This document shows positions 17,219-25,754 of a stretch of 64,000 nt of DNA, one piece after another (positions within the stretch are counted from its first letter, which is position 1; each line of letters begins with the position of its first letter). Origin of the DNA: Streptococcus sp. 29887 (GTDB lineage: Bacteria > Bacillota > Bacilli > Lactobacillales > Streptococcaceae); the NCBI RefSeq assembly GCF_032595075.1, contig NZ_CP118735.1, positions 1,764,001-1,828,000 on the forward strand, in the 5' to 3' direction. Both the position numbers and the translations under genes were made by a program. The notes beneath the pieces were generated by a model, which worked only from the letters and a program-made list of their open reading frames with translations, did not search any database and was not told the DNA's origin.

Positions 17219-18148
17219 CTATTTAACCTTATTACGGTCAAATTCGTAGAAACCTGTATCCAAACCACGTTCAGCTGGGTGGAGTTTGCGTACCTGTTCA
17301 TCCAAAAGGAAGGCCTGATCATAAGTAAATTCGCCTTTTTCAATCAAATCTCTTGCTTGAACAAAAAGCTTAGCAATTTCAACAAAATTTTGACCTGGGC
17401 AATAGATACCATCCAACTTCCAGTTACGATAGCCATGCTCATCTAATTCTGCCAATTTGGTCATCATATCAATGTCATTGTTAATAAAGATATGTGTGCC
17501 ATGCTTGTCCTCAAAAATTGAATAGTGGCTATCTGGATCGCTCGGCTCAGCCAAGAAAAGACCACGTCCACGTGACAAGTCAGTTTCATCAGCCTTGGTA
17601 AAATTATAGTAATTCCGTAACAGGGTTCGCTTGGAATGGTGAATAACCGAAGCACCGTAAACCAAGATTTCCGCTGGAATTTCCAGATTTTTGGCAATGT
17701 CAAAGAGTTCCTCCGACGGAATTTCCCGTGCTAAAACGGCCTCAACAGCCCCATGGTCCTTCCAGAAGTTAATTTGGCGACTAGAAGTCACAAAGACAGA
17801 GGTATCGTAAATCAACTTAAAATTGTAACCATCTCGCTTGTTGACATAAAAAATACCTGTATCGCCTACAACTAAATAATCCACCTTGATTTCCTTCATC
17901 AAGTCCATAAATGGCTTGATGTTATCCATCATGTCTTGGTGCATAAGGGCGTTTGCGGCAACGGTCAGTTCCTTGCCTGCACCATGGACCAGCTCTGCTA
18001 TTTCCCGTAACTCATCATAAGTAAAGTTTGTCGGAATACGAAGGGCATGGTCAGCTTCACCAACATAAATGCGATCAACCCCTGCCGCAAGCAGTTCCTT
18101 GACCTGTTCAATACTTTCAGCTGTTGCTGTAATGATAATTTTTCCCAT
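17219..18148 (-). CDS. Peptidase U32 family protein, TrhP1/YrrN-like tRNA hydroxylation protein
   Basis: 309 aa, the same length as B. subtilis YrrN. It starts GKIIITATAESIEQVKEL and shows GVDRIYVGEADHALRIP, LVVGDTGIFYV, AVLAREIPSEE and the U32 signature region ILVYGASVIHHSKRTLL, which lacks the Cys of the longer paralogue (YGASVIHHS against HGAMCISYS). It probably works with the downstream TrhP2-like protein in wobble uridine hydroxylation. No Shine-Dalgarno precedes the ATG; an extended -10 ends seven bases before it. Confidence 0.88.
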   Translation of the reverse strand: MGKIIITATAESIEQVKELLAAGVDRIYVGEADHALRIPTNFTYDELREIAELVHGAGKELTVAANALMHQDMMDNIKPFMDLMKEIKVDYLVVGDTGIFYVNKRDGYNFKLIYDTSVFVTSSRQINFWKDHGAVEAVLAREIPSEELFDIAKNLEIPAEILVYGASVIHHSKRTLLRNYYNFTKADETDLSRGRGLFLAEPSDPDSHYSIFEDKHGTHIFINNDIDMMTKLAELDEHGYRNWKLDGIYCPGQNFVEIAKLFVQARDLIEKGEFTYDQAFLLDEQVRKLHPAERGLDTGFYEFDRNKVK

Positions 18149-18155
18149 AAAGATA

Positions 18156-18164
18156 ATTATATCA
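18156..18164 (-). promoter_or_regulatory. Extended -10 promoter directly before the TrhP1-like ATG
   Basis: On the minus strand TGATATAAT (TATAAT at 18156-18161) is followed by seven bases and then ATG. Transcription would start at or next to the start codon. Confidence 0.6.
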
Positions 18165-18306
18165 AAAAGAGATATGTCTGGTAAGTCACCACCAGCATTT
18201 TAATGTTCAGACTTTTCTCATTTTTTCTTGTAACCATATTGTAATATTGCTGACATAAAATTTTATAAATGTTATGATATGCTTAAGAAGCAGAAAAGGA
18301 GACGAT

Positions 18307-18609
18307 ATGGCATTAAGACACTATCAGTCCCAAGAATACCAGTACGAAGAGTATATCCCGAAAGAGAAAAACACAACTGTTCAAGCCTATCAGGTAAAAA
18401 ATGCAAAAAAAGAACGCATCAATGAACTCTTGTTCTTTGTGAATATTGTTCTATTTAGCCTAATTACAGTTATTGCTAGCTATATCTATCTAGCTTTAGA
18501 TATCCCTGTTTTTCTTGCCCTCGCATTAGCAAGTGCTACAGGCCTCATCGGTTTTCGTTTGGTTCAAGTTGGACTTAAAAAAAGAATATCGAACAAAGTA
18601 AAAAAATAG
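18307..18609 (+). CDS. DUF3270 family small membrane protein
   Basis: 100 aa. A charged Tyr/Gln-rich N-terminus (ALRHYQSQEYQYEEYIPKEK) precedes two membrane segments (about 42-62 and 67-85) and a basic tail (KKRISNKVKK). It matches the streptococcal DUF3270 family, whose role is unknown. AAAAGGAGAC precedes the ATG at 18307, preferred over an in-frame ATG at 18274. Confidence 0.8.
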   Translation: MALRHYQSQEYQYEEYIPKEKNTTVQAYQVKNAKKERINELLFFVNIVLFSLITVIASYIYLALDIPVFLALALASATGLIGFRLVQVGLKKRISNKVKK

Positions 18610-18637
18610 GCAGAGAGTCATTCTCAGCCTTTTTTTA
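18609..18637 (+). terminator. Terminator of the DUF3270 gene
   Basis: GGC-GAGA and TCTC-GCC pair around a short loop and are followed by seven T residues. Confidence 0.65.
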
Positions 18638-18640
18638 TTT

Positions 18641-18790
18641 TCCTAAACTTTCCATGACCACCTGATAGATAGTCACCCTTGACCACAAAGAAGGGTCCAC
18701 GGATTTCGCCAGCTAGTTTGGAGCCTTTGTAGGCACACCTGTCCTTTCAACTTCTTTAAAATTAACAGAATAAGGCATTCTTATCCTTTT
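18641..18790 (-). pseudogene. Possible remnant of a degraded coding region
   Basis: On the minus strand one frame reads KDRCAYKGSKLAGEIRGPFF then VVKGDYLSGGHGKFRK, with protein-like composition but no start, and a second frame just upstream (MPYSVNFKEVERTGVPTKAP) ends in a stop. This fits an old, frameshifted 3' gene end. It has no clear identity. Confidence 0.3.
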
Positions 18791-18816
18791 TTAAAAAAAA
18801 AGCACCCGAAGGTGCT
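18791..18816 (-). terminator. Intrinsic terminator of ppaC
   Basis: AGCACC-CGAA-GGTGCT (18801-18816) with a run of T on the minus strand (18791-18800). Confidence 0.8.
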
Positions 18817-18866
18817 AGGTTAGGTTTCCCTACCAACTTCAGGTTCGAGGTAGGTAGAAAAATTCA

Positions 18867-19802
18867 TTATGCGTTAAATGCTTCTGTTAATTGCGGTACA
18901 ACCTGTTTCTTACGTGAAACTGTACCTGCTAGGAAGGCATGGTTGTTTTCCAACTTGAAGTTGAAGGCCGCTTCCACCTTATCCATGTTGCTACCAAGCG
19001 CAAGGATTTCAGAGTTTGAGTTAACGATGTCTGTAATCATCAAAACAAAGTCAGAGTAGCCATTTGCTGCTGATGCTGCTGTCATAGCTGCTTCGATTTC
19101 TGCTTGGCGTTCCAAGACTTCTGCAATATCCACTGTGTTGACTTGAGCTACACGGACGTCATTGCCGTTCAAACCAAAGGTTTTGGCATCGATGTCAATC
19201 AATTCTTCTGCTGACTTGCTGGCAAGGTTGGTTCCTGCTTTCAAAAGAGCCAAGCCGTATTCTTCCAAGTTCACACCAGCAATTTCTGCCAATTCAGCTG
19301 CTACTTGTGGATCTGTTGCGTGAGTGGTTGGTGATTTGAGCAAGAGGGTGTCTGAAATCAAACCTGATAGGAGAAGTCCAGCTACTTCTTTTGGAGGTGT
19401 TACTCCGTTTTCTTTGAAGGCACGATAAACGATTGATGATGCTGAACCTACTGGCTCCAAACGCATGTACAATGGGTTTGCAGTTTCAAAGTTTGCAACA
19501 CGGTGGTGGTCAATAACAGCTGCCACTTCCACTTCCTTGATGTCTGCGATTGATTGTTGGAATTCATTATGGTCTGTCAAGATGACTTGACTAACACCTT
19601 CTGCTTTTGCAGACTCAACCACGCGCGGTGCAGTAACACCAAAATAGTCAAGCGCAAACGCTGTTTCTTCATTTGGCGTTCCAAGTGCAACTGCTTCCGC
19701 ATCACGACCAAACACTTCACGCTCCAAGTGAGCCCAGCCGTATGAAGACGCAATGGCATCTGTATCAGGATTTTGGTGACCAAAAACTAAAAATTTAGAC
19801 AT
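18867..19802 (-). CDS. ppaC: Manganese-dependent inorganic pyrophosphatase
   Basis: 311 aa, normal for family II pyrophosphatases. The DHH-family motifs are all visible: [11 protein letters not shown] near the N-terminus, [16 protein letters not shown] (DHH, about 96-98) and [15 protein letters not shown]; the C-terminal DHHA2 domain carries the substrate-binding [13 protein letters not shown]. It hydrolyses pyrophosphate in the cytosol, pulling biosynthetic reactions forward. GAGG lies before the ATG. Confidence 0.96.
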   Translation of the reverse strand: MSKFLVFGHQNPDTDAIASSYGWAHLEREVFGRDAEAVALGTPNEETAFALDYFGVTAPRVVESAKAEGVSQVILTDHNEFQQSIADIKEVEVAAVIDHHRVANFETANPLYMRLEPVGSASSIVYRAFKENGVTPPKEVAGLLLSGLISDTLLLKSPTTHATDPQVAAELAEIAGVNLEEYGLALLKAGTNLASKSAEELIDIDAKTFGLNGNDVRVAQVNTVDIAEVLERQAEIEAAMTAASAANGYSDFVLMITDIVNSNSEILALGSNMDKVEAAFNFKLENNHAFLAGTVSRKKQVVPQLTEAFNA

Positions 19803-19939
19803 GTCTACAACCTCATTTTTCTAATAATCTCCTACATTTTACCATAAATAGAAAGACTTGTGAACATGGACGGGTCCAGATTTGCCAAACCTTTTCAAAA
19901 ATAGTAAGATAGAAGGTAGCAATACAAAAGGAGAAAGAT

Positions 19940-21637
19940 ATGAAATTTTCAGACTATACCTATGTCCGTCCCGATTATGAAGCCATCAAGGCTCAATTTA
20001 CTGACCTAACCGACCAGTTAGCTCAAGCACGTGACTTGGAAACAACTCGCACACTTGTTGCAGATATTACCAAATTGCTCAGCTTGGTCGATACCCAGTA
20101 CAATCTCTGGATGATCCGCCACACCATCGATATGAACGATGAGTTTTATAATGAAGAAACCAAGTTTTGGAATGAATATTCGCCACTTTTTGAAGAATTG
20201 ACCACCAACTACTACCGTGTCATCGTCCAGACGCCTTACAAGGAAGAGTTGTCAGATATCTTGCCTAAAACCTTCTTCATGCTGGCTGAGAACAAGCTCA
20301 AAACCTTCTCATCAGACGTCATTCCATTACTGCAAAAAGAAAATGAATTATCTGATGAATACAGCAAACTGATTGCGGGTGCGGAGATTGATTTCCAAGG
20401 ACAGACTTACAACTTGGCACAAATGGGGCCATTCGGTCAATCAACTGACCGCGAGGTCCGCAAGGCTGCTTCTGCTGCTACAACTGCCTTCTTCGAAAGC
20501 AAGGAAGCTGATTTCGACCGCGTTTACGATGAGTTGGTCAAGGTCCGCACGGAAATCGCCCACAAACTTGGCTTCAAGGACTACGTAGAATACGGCTATC
20601 TCAAGATGAACCGTTTTGATTACAATCGTGATATGGTCAAAGTTTACCGTGAGGAAATCCTCAAACATATCGTACCGATTGTACAAAATCTTCGTCAACG
20701 CCAAGCCAAACGCTTGCAGGTACCAAGCCTGAAACACTACGACCTCAATCTTGAGTTCTTAGACGGAAATGCTGTTCCTCAAGGTGACCCTGACTTTATC
20801 GTCAGCCAAGCCCAAGACATGTACCGCGAATTGTCCGCAGAAACAGGCGAGTTCTTCGACTTCATGGTGGAACACGAATTGCTTGATCTAGTTGCCAAAA
20901 CTGGCAAGGATAGCGGTGGCTACTGCACCTATATCCCTGATTTCAAGAGCCCATTTATCTTCTCCAACTTCAACGGAACCAGCGGTGATATTGATGTCTT
21001 GACCCACGAAGCAGGTCATGCTTTCCAAGTCTATCGTTCGCGTTGGATTCAAAGTCCAGAAGTTGTCTGGCCAACCTACGAAACCTGTGAAATCCATTCC
21101 ATGTCTATGGAATTTATGACCTGGCCGTGGATGGACCGTTTCTTCAAGGAACAAGTTGATAAATATAAATTCAGCCACTTGGCTGGCACTCTACTCTTCT
21201 TGCCTTACGGTGTCTTGGTAGACCACTTCCAGCACGAAGTCTATGAACACCCCGAGATGACACCAGCAGAACGCAAGGCGACTTGGAAGAAACTCCAAGA
21301 CCTCTACTTGCCAGACCGTGATTATTCTGAGTCAGAAGCCCTCAACCGTGGTATCTTCTGGTACCGTCAGGGGCATATTTTTGCCAGCCCATTCTACTAC
21401 ATCGACTATACCTTGGCTCAAGTCTGTGCCCTTCAATTCTGGAAACGCACGCAGGTGGACCACGATGAAACAGCTTGGGCAGACTACATCCGCATCTGTG
21501 ATTTGGGTGGCACCAAGTCCTTCTTGCAAGTGGTTGAAGCCGCAAACCTCCAATCACCGTTCAAAGAAGGTGCCCTTGAAAGCACAGCCAAGGCTGCTGC
21601 CGATTGGTTAAATGCAGTTAAGGATGACGAACTATAA
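19940..21637 (+). CDS. M3-family oligoendopeptidase (PepF-like)
   Basis: 565 aa. The zinc site is DVLTHEAGHAFQVY (HEAGH, near residue 357), with the downstream Glu in YETCEIHSMSMEF, as in M3B oligoendopeptidases. The N-terminal half is largely helical and forms the lid of the channel that limits substrates to short peptides. Likely cytosolic peptide turnover. AAAAGGAGAAAGAT precedes the ATG. The TAA stop lies inside the 8-bp target duplication of the adjacent ISL3 element; the reading frame is intact. Confidence 0.92.
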   Translation: MKFSDYTYVRPDYEAIKAQFTDLTDQLAQARDLETTRTLVADITKLLSLVDTQYNLWMIRHTIDMNDEFYNEETKFWNEYSPLFEELTTNYYRVIVQTPYKEELSDILPKTFFMLAENKLKTFSSDVIPLLQKENELSDEYSKLIAGAEIDFQGQTYNLAQMGPFGQSTDREVRKAASAATTAFFESKEADFDRVYDELVKVRTEIAHKLGFKDYVEYGYLKMNRFDYNRDMVKVYREEILKHIVPIVQNLRQRQAKRLQVPSLKHYDLNLEFLDGNAVPQGDPDFIVSQAQDMYRELSAETGEFFDFMVEHELLDLVAKTGKDSGGYCTYIPDFKSPFIFSNFNGTSGDIDVLTHEAGHAFQVYRSRWIQSPEVVWPTYETCEIHSMSMEFMTWPWMDRFFKEQVDKYKFSHLAGTLLFLPYGVLVDHFQHEVYEHPEMTPAERKATWKKLQDLYLPDRDYSESEALNRGIFWYRQGHIFASPFYYIDYTLAQVCALQFWKRTQVDHDETAWADYIRICDLGGTKSFLQVVEAANLQSPFKEGALESTAKAAADWLNAVKDDEL

Positions 21638-21639
21638 AA
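21632..21639 (+). repeat. Left target-site duplication of the ISL3 element
   Basis: CTATAAAA at 21632-21639 is repeated exactly at 23054-23061 on the other side of the element, the 8-bp duplication typical for ISL3 transposition. Confidence 0.9.
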
Positions 21640-23053
21640 GGCTCTTTGTCAACTGTAGTGGGTAGATGAAAAGCTAACACCTAGAGAGGACGAAGTTCGT
21701 TCTCTCTTTCTTTATGTTCAAAGCAATCAAAATACGTTTTTTAAAATTTTCAAAGTTCCTGAAACCAAAGGCATTTCTTTTAATGACTTTGATGAGATTG
21801 TTGGTAGCTTCCAGTTTGGCGTTCGAATAAGGCAATTCCATGGCGTTTAAAACCTTTTCTTTATCCTTTAGAAATGTCTTAAATACCGTCTGGAAAATAG
21901 GATTAACATTGGCTATTTCCTGTTCGATAAGGTCAAAGAAATGATCTGAGTTTTTCTCTTGGAAATGGAACAAGAGAAGCTGATAGAGTTCATAGTGCTG
22001 TCGTAGTTCCTCTGAAAAAGACAGTAGTTTTTCTAGGATTTCCTTGTTAGTCAAGTGCATGCGAAACATAGGGCGATAAAATCGTTTATCGCTGAGTTTA
22101 CGGCTATCTTGTTGTATCAATTTCCAGTAGCGTTTCAAGGACCGGTATTCCTGCGATTTTCTGTCGAATTGATTCATAATTAGAATACGAACGCGGTTCA
22201 TAGCACGGCTAAGGTGCTGCACAATGTGAAAGCGGTCCAGAACAATCTTGGTGTTTGGAAATAGCTGTCTAGCCAATTTGTAGTAAGGACTAAACATATC
22301 CATGGTAATGACTTTGACTTGATTTCTAACCTTTCTAGGATAGCGTAGAAAGTGGTTTCGGATGGTTGCTTGTGTTCTTCCGTCTAGAATAGTTATGACA
22401 TTTAGGGAGTTGAAATCTTGAGCGATAAAGCTCATTTTCCCCTTTTTGAAGGCATACTCATCCCAGCTCATCACCTCAGGTAAGGTATTCCAATCTGTTT
22501 CAAACTTGAACTCATTAAGCTTTCTCATAACTGATGAGGTTGAGATAGATAGCCTGTGTGCAATATGTGTCATTGCTTGATTTTCGATGAGTAATTGAGC
22601 AATCTTCTGGTTAACAGCGACGGAGATTTGGTGGTTCTTCTTGACAAGAGGAGTTTCAGCGACCGCTATTTTTCTGCAATCTTTACACTTGAAGCGACGC
22701 TTTCTAAGTCGGATAAGCAAGGGATAACCAGCAGTTTCTAGGTAGGGAATTTTGGAGGGTTTTTGGAAGTCGTATTTTGCCATTTGTCCCTTGCAGGAGG
22801 GACATTTAGGGGCTGTATAATCCAAATGACCATGAAGTTCTAAGTGAGTTCCCATATCATATTCATTAGAGATAGTGATATTTTTGTCTTTAATTCTGAG
22901 AAGATTTGTGATAAGATTTAGTTGTTCCATATGAGTCTTTCTAATGTGAGTTTGGTTGCTTTTCATTATAGGCCATATGGGACTTTTTTTCTACAATCAA
23001 AAAGACTCCATAATATCCATAGAGGATTTACCCACTACAGATATTATAGAGCC
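21640..23053 (-). mobile_element. ISL3-family insertion sequence, 1414 bp, intact ends
   Basis: The left end GGCTCTTTGTCAACTGTAGT... and the complement of the right end (GGCTCTATAATATCTGTAGT...) share the outer GGCTCT and the inner TGTAGTGGGTA, about 25 bp with a few mismatches. The element carries one transposase gene and is flanked by perfect 8-bp duplications. Confidence 0.93.
21674..22930 (-). CDS. ISL3-family transposase
   Basis: 418 aa. An N-terminal zinc-finger-like region (CPSCKGQMAKYDF, then CKDCRKIAVAETPLV) and a helix-turn-helix (MTHIAHRLSISTSSVMRKL) precede the DDE domain: SWDEYAFKKGKMSF, VITMDMFSPYYKLARQLFPN (second Asp), KIVLDRFHIVQHL and a C-terminal YSNAKLEATNNLIKVIKRNA with the Glu. 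The frame is uninterrupted, so it is probably functional. The start at MEQLNLITN (22930) is preferred; an in-frame ATG at 22966 is possible. Confidence 0.92.
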   Translation of the reverse strand: MEQLNLITNLLRIKDKNITISNEYDMGTHLELHGHLDYTAPKCPSCKGQMAKYDFQKPSKIPYLETAGYPLLIRLRKRRFKCKDCRKIAVAETPLVKKNHQISVAVNQKIAQLLIENQAMTHIAHRLSISTSSVMRKLNEFKFETDWNTLPEVMSWDEYAFKKGKMSFIAQDFNSLNVITILDGRTQATIRNHFLRYPRKVRNQVKVITMDMFSPYYKLARQLFPNTKIVLDRFHIVQHLSRAMNRVRILIMNQFDRKSQEYRSLKRYWKLIQQDSRKLSDKRFYRPMFRMHLTNKEILEKLLSFSEELRQHYELYQLLLFHFQEKNSDHFFDLIEQEIANVNPIFQTVFKTFLKDKEKVLNAMELPYSNAKLEATNNLIKVIKRNAFGFRNFENFKKRILIALNIKKERTNFVLSRC

Positions 23054-23061
23054 CTATAAAA
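23054..23061 (+). repeat. Right target-site duplication of the ISL3 element
   Basis: CTATAAAA, identical to 21632-21639. Confidence 0.9.
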
Positions 23062-23065
23062 GACA

Positions 23066-23103
23066 AAAATCTGAATGAGATTCAAACTCATTCAGATTTT
23101 TTT
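23066..23103 (-). terminator. Terminator of the HxlR regulator gene
   Basis: AATCTGAATGAG and CTCATTCAGATT form a 12-bp stem over the end of the gene, with T-runs outward on both strands. Confidence 0.75.
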
Positions 23104-23435
23104 GCTTTGACAAATTCGATGTACTTATCCCCAAAAACTTCAATTTGCTCCAAAACCAACTTAAATTCCTGACCAATCTCGCTCAGTTCATATTCCACTT
23201 TTGGCGGAACCTGTGCATAAACCTTCCGAGTGATTAAACCATCATCCTCCAATTGACGTAACTGCTTGGTAAGGGTTGCTTGGGAAATCCCTGTCAATCG
23301 ACGGTGCATTTCATTAAACCGAATGGGACCTTCTTCGATATGATGTAGTAATAAGATACTCCATTTCCCAGATAAGACACTCTGAGTGGTCACAAAAGGA
23401 CACTCCGGAACCGTATGTTGTGTGAAAGTTGCCAT
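23088..23435 (-). CDS. HxlR-family transcriptional regulator
   Basis: 115 aa winged helix protein. The family core VLSGKWSILLLHHIEEGPIRF and the recognition part GISQATLTKQLRQLEDDGLI are plain. A Cys at position 12 (VPECPFV) is where related YodB/HypR-type regulators sense quinones, disulfides or hypochlorite. It is divergent from an FMN reductase gene, which is typical for this type of redox regulator, and an inverted repeat sits between them. Confidence 0.88.
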   Translation of the reverse strand: MATFTQHTVPECPFVTTQSVLSGKWSILLLHHIEEGPIRFNEMHRRLTGISQATLTKQLRQLEDDGLITRKVYAQVPPKVEYELSEIGQEFKLVLEQIEVFGDKYIEFVKAKKSE

Positions 23436-23505
23436 AAATTCTCCTTTATTTTCCCTTGATACTACACATTACTTCACAAAAAGATAGTGACTATTCAAAA
23501 AAATC

Positions 23506-23537
23506 GTACTTGTAATATTTTTAGTACCTGATACAAT
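23506..23537 (+). promoter_or_regulatory. FMN reductase promoter with a candidate HxlR operator
   Basis: GTACT (23506-23510) and AGTAC (23523-23527) form an inverted repeat spaced by 12 bases. It overlaps the -35 (TTGTAA, 23510-23515) of a promoter whose -10 is TACAAT (23532-23537). This resembles the TACT-N-AGTA operators of the YodB/HypR group. Confidence 0.5.
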
Positions 23538-23590
23538 AATACCATAAACTGCGAGAGCAGGAAAGAAAAAATTGTTAGAGGTATAACATC

Positions 23591-24130
23591 ATGAAAAACA
23601 TTCTATTTATCGTTGGTTCACTACGTGAAGGTTCATTCAACCACCAAATGGCTAAACAGGCTGAAAGCATCTTATCAGGGCAAGCAACTGTAACTTACCT
23701 TGATTATAAGGATATTCCGCTTATGAACCAAGATCTTGAAACACCAGTCTTGCCAGCTGTCCAAGCTGCACGCGATGCGATTATGGCTGCAGATGCTATC
23801 TGGATTTTCTCACCAGTTTACAACTTTGCTATTCCAGGCACAGTGAAAAACTTGATTGACTGGCTCAGCCGTGCCCTAGACTTGTCAGAAACACGTGGCC
23901 CATCTGCACTACAAGATAAAATTGTTACTGTATCATCTGTTGCCAATGCTGGACATGAGCCAATGTTCGCTAGCTACCATGCACTCCTACCATTTGTTCG
24001 TATGCAAGTTGTAGGTGAGTTTACAGGGACTACCGTCAACCCAGAAGCATGGGGAAATGGACAGTTGGTATTGTCAGAGGAAGCCATCGCTGGGCTGCAA
24101 GCTCAAGCTCAAGCTTTGTTAGAAGCTTAG
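23591..24130 (+). CDS. NADPH-dependent FMN reductase/quinone reductase
   Basis: 179 aa flavodoxin-like fold. The N-terminal phosphate-binding loop [16 protein letters not shown] binds FMN, and [21 protein letters not shown] is the conserved flavin-facing segment of the NADPH-dependent FMN reductase (YieF/azoreductase-like) family. It probably reduces quinones or flavins for detoxification. Controlled, by position, by the divergent HxlR regulator. The gene is followed at once by a fragment of another gene. Confidence 0.85.
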   Translation: MKNILFIVGSLREGSFNHQMAKQAESILSGQATVTYLDYKDIPLMNQDLETPVLPAVQAARDAIMAADAIWIFSPVYNFAIPGTVKNLIDWLSRALDLSETRGPSALQDKIVTVSSVANAGHEPMFASYHALLPFVRMQVVGEFTGTTVNPEAWGNGQLVLSEEAIAGLQAQAQALLEA

Positions 24131-24131
24131 A

Positions 24132-24261
24132 CTCTACAGGTCAATATACATCCTTCTATGACCTTTATCGAGTTGAAGATGATAAAATTGCAGAACTCTG
24201 GGATGTTGTTGTACCAATCGAGGAAGATTCCAAAACTTCCAATAGCAATGGTAAATTCTAA
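24132..24261 (+). pseudogene. 3' remnant of an NTF2/SnoaL-like gene
   Basis: Right after the FMN reductase stop, another frame encodes about 43 residues ending YTSFYDLYRVEDDKIAELWD then VVVPIEEDS...NGKF and a stop. This is the usual C-terminal strand pattern of SnoaL-like proteins (YD-YR-DGKI-EHWD). Start and N-terminal half are missing, so it is a truncated gene, presumably left after a deletion that joined it to the reductase gene. Confidence 0.6.
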
Positions 24262-24296
24262 TCAAAACCAAGAAATCGAAAAGAAAGAAATTTAAT

Positions 24297-24917
24297 ATGA
24301 AACTATATTACATCATCGATGCTTATTGTGGTTGGACCTACGGCTTTAACCACATTTTCACAAAATTCATGCAAGACCATCCTGACATAGAAATAGAGGT
24401 CATTAACGGAGGCTTGTTTGTCGGAGATAACAAAAAGAAAATGGTTGATTTCCAGCAGGCACAGACCATCAACAAACAAATCGAAAGCTATTACCAAATG
24501 TCTTTTGGCGATAACTACAATCAATTGTTTAAGGATAAGGACTTTACCATGGACTCCCTTGGTCCTGCTAGAGCCTACTCAGTCTTGAAAAACTATGTTG
24601 AGACATCTAACCATGCTCAACTAACATTAGACATTCAAGCCTTATTTTTTGAAGATGGGTTAGACCTCAATCAAGCAGATAGTTACACCAGCCTAATTGG
24701 TACCTATCAGTTACCTACAAAGGCTATGGAAGAACTATCAAGCATCTTGAATCAACCAGAAAATCTACACCCAGACTTTATCAAGGCTTATGAAATGGGG
24801 GTAACCTCTTTCCCAACCTTGTTACTCGAAAAAGACGGAAACTTCTTTAATCTTATCAATAAAGTTCGCACAGTAGACGATTTGGAAAAAAATTTCCAAA
24901 CAGCTATTACGCAATAG
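24297..24917 (+). CDS. DsbA/FrnE-like thioredoxin-fold protein
   Basis: 206 aa without a signal peptide, hence cytosolic. YIIDAYCGWTYGF at the N-terminus corresponds to the DsbA-family active-site loop but keeps only one Cys (CGWT), as in several FrnE/YwbO-like proteins. GVTSFPTLLLEKDG is the cis-Pro loop. A helical insert lies between. Function is probably glutathione- or thiol-linked redox chemistry. The ribosome site is poor (AAGAAAG). It belongs to the HxlR-side cluster of redox genes. Confidence 0.8.
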   Translation: MKLYYIIDAYCGWTYGFNHIFTKFMQDHPDIEIEVINGGLFVGDNKKKMVDFQQAQTINKQIESYYQMSFGDNYNQLFKDKDFTMDSLGPARAYSVLKNYVETSNHAQLTLDIQALFFEDGLDLNQADSYTSLIGTYQLPTKAMEELSSILNQPENLHPDFIKAYEMGVTSFPTLLLEKDGNFFNLINKVRTVDDLEKNFQTAITQ

Positions 24918-24932
24918 AAAGGGCAACTATTT

Positions 24933-25751
24933 ATGGAAAAACATTATAAGCTACAAAATGGAACAGAATTGCACATCTTTACAAATGACGAATCAAGTTT
25001 TATGGTTACGGCGACCTTAATCATTAAAAATGGCAAGGCTCTCCTTGTAGGTTCAGGGTTTAAACAATCAGAAGGAGAGCGAATTGTTCGCTATCTGCAA
25101 GACGCGCAACTGACATTAGAAAAAATCTTTATCATTCAAGGGGATCCAGATTATTATTTTGCTCTTGAGCCTATCAAAAAATCATTCCCAGAAGCCATTG
25201 TCTATGCAACGTCTTATGTTATCGACCATATTTTAAAAACAGTATCGAAAAAATTACAGGTATGGGGAGACTCTTTAGGTGACCAAGCTCCTAAAAATAT
25301 TATTTTACCAGCGCCCTTTCAAGAGTCTACATTAGAATTTGAAGGTGATAAATGGGAATTTTTCGGTAGTGAACCAAGTCAAATCAATCTTTGGAATGCA
25401 GAAACCAAAACCATTATTGGCGGTATCAATACCTTTAATCAAATTCACCTCTTCTTAGCAGATTCACAAACTACCGAGAAATTGAAAGCCTGGCAAGATC
25501 GATTAAAAGATATGAAGGCACTGGATGCCTCTCTCATTATTCCAGGTCATGCAGATAGTGAAGGTTCATTTGATTCTCAAGCACTTGATTTTTCAATTGC
25601 CTATATTGAAGTAGCAATCAAATTAAAAAAAGAAGTCAAGGACTCAGCTACTTTTGTCGCTAAAATGAAAGAAGAATTCCCTAATCTTCGTAACGAGGGA
25701 GTCTTGGAATTAAGTGCTAAAGTCTTAACAGGTGAAATACCATGGGGGTAA
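24933..25751 (+). CDS. Metallo-beta-lactamase-fold protein with a degenerate metal site
   Basis: 272 aa. The MBL fold shows in the order of strands (ATLIIKNGKALLVGSGF, KIFIIQGDPDYYFALEPI, TIIGGINTFNQIHLFLAD, SLIIPGHADSEG). The canonical HxHxDH loop reads QGDPDYYFA: both first histidines and the last one are absent, while the later GH is kept. It may bind one metal or none. AAAGGG precedes the ATG. It lies in tandem between the DsbA-like and SnoaL-like genes, four bases from the next start. Confidence 0.75.
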   Translation: MEKHYKLQNGTELHIFTNDESSFMVTATLIIKNGKALLVGSGFKQSEGERIVRYLQDAQLTLEKIFIIQGDPDYYFALEPIKKSFPEAIVYATSYVIDHILKTVSKKLQVWGDSLGDQAPKNIILPAPFQESTLEFEGDKWEFFGSEPSQINLWNAETKTIIGGINTFNQIHLFLADSQTTEKLKAWQDRLKDMKALDASLIIPGHADSEGSFDSQALDFSIAYIEVAIKLKKEVKDSATFVAKMKEEFPNLRNEGVLELSAKVLTGEIPWG

Positions 25752-25754
25752 TGT

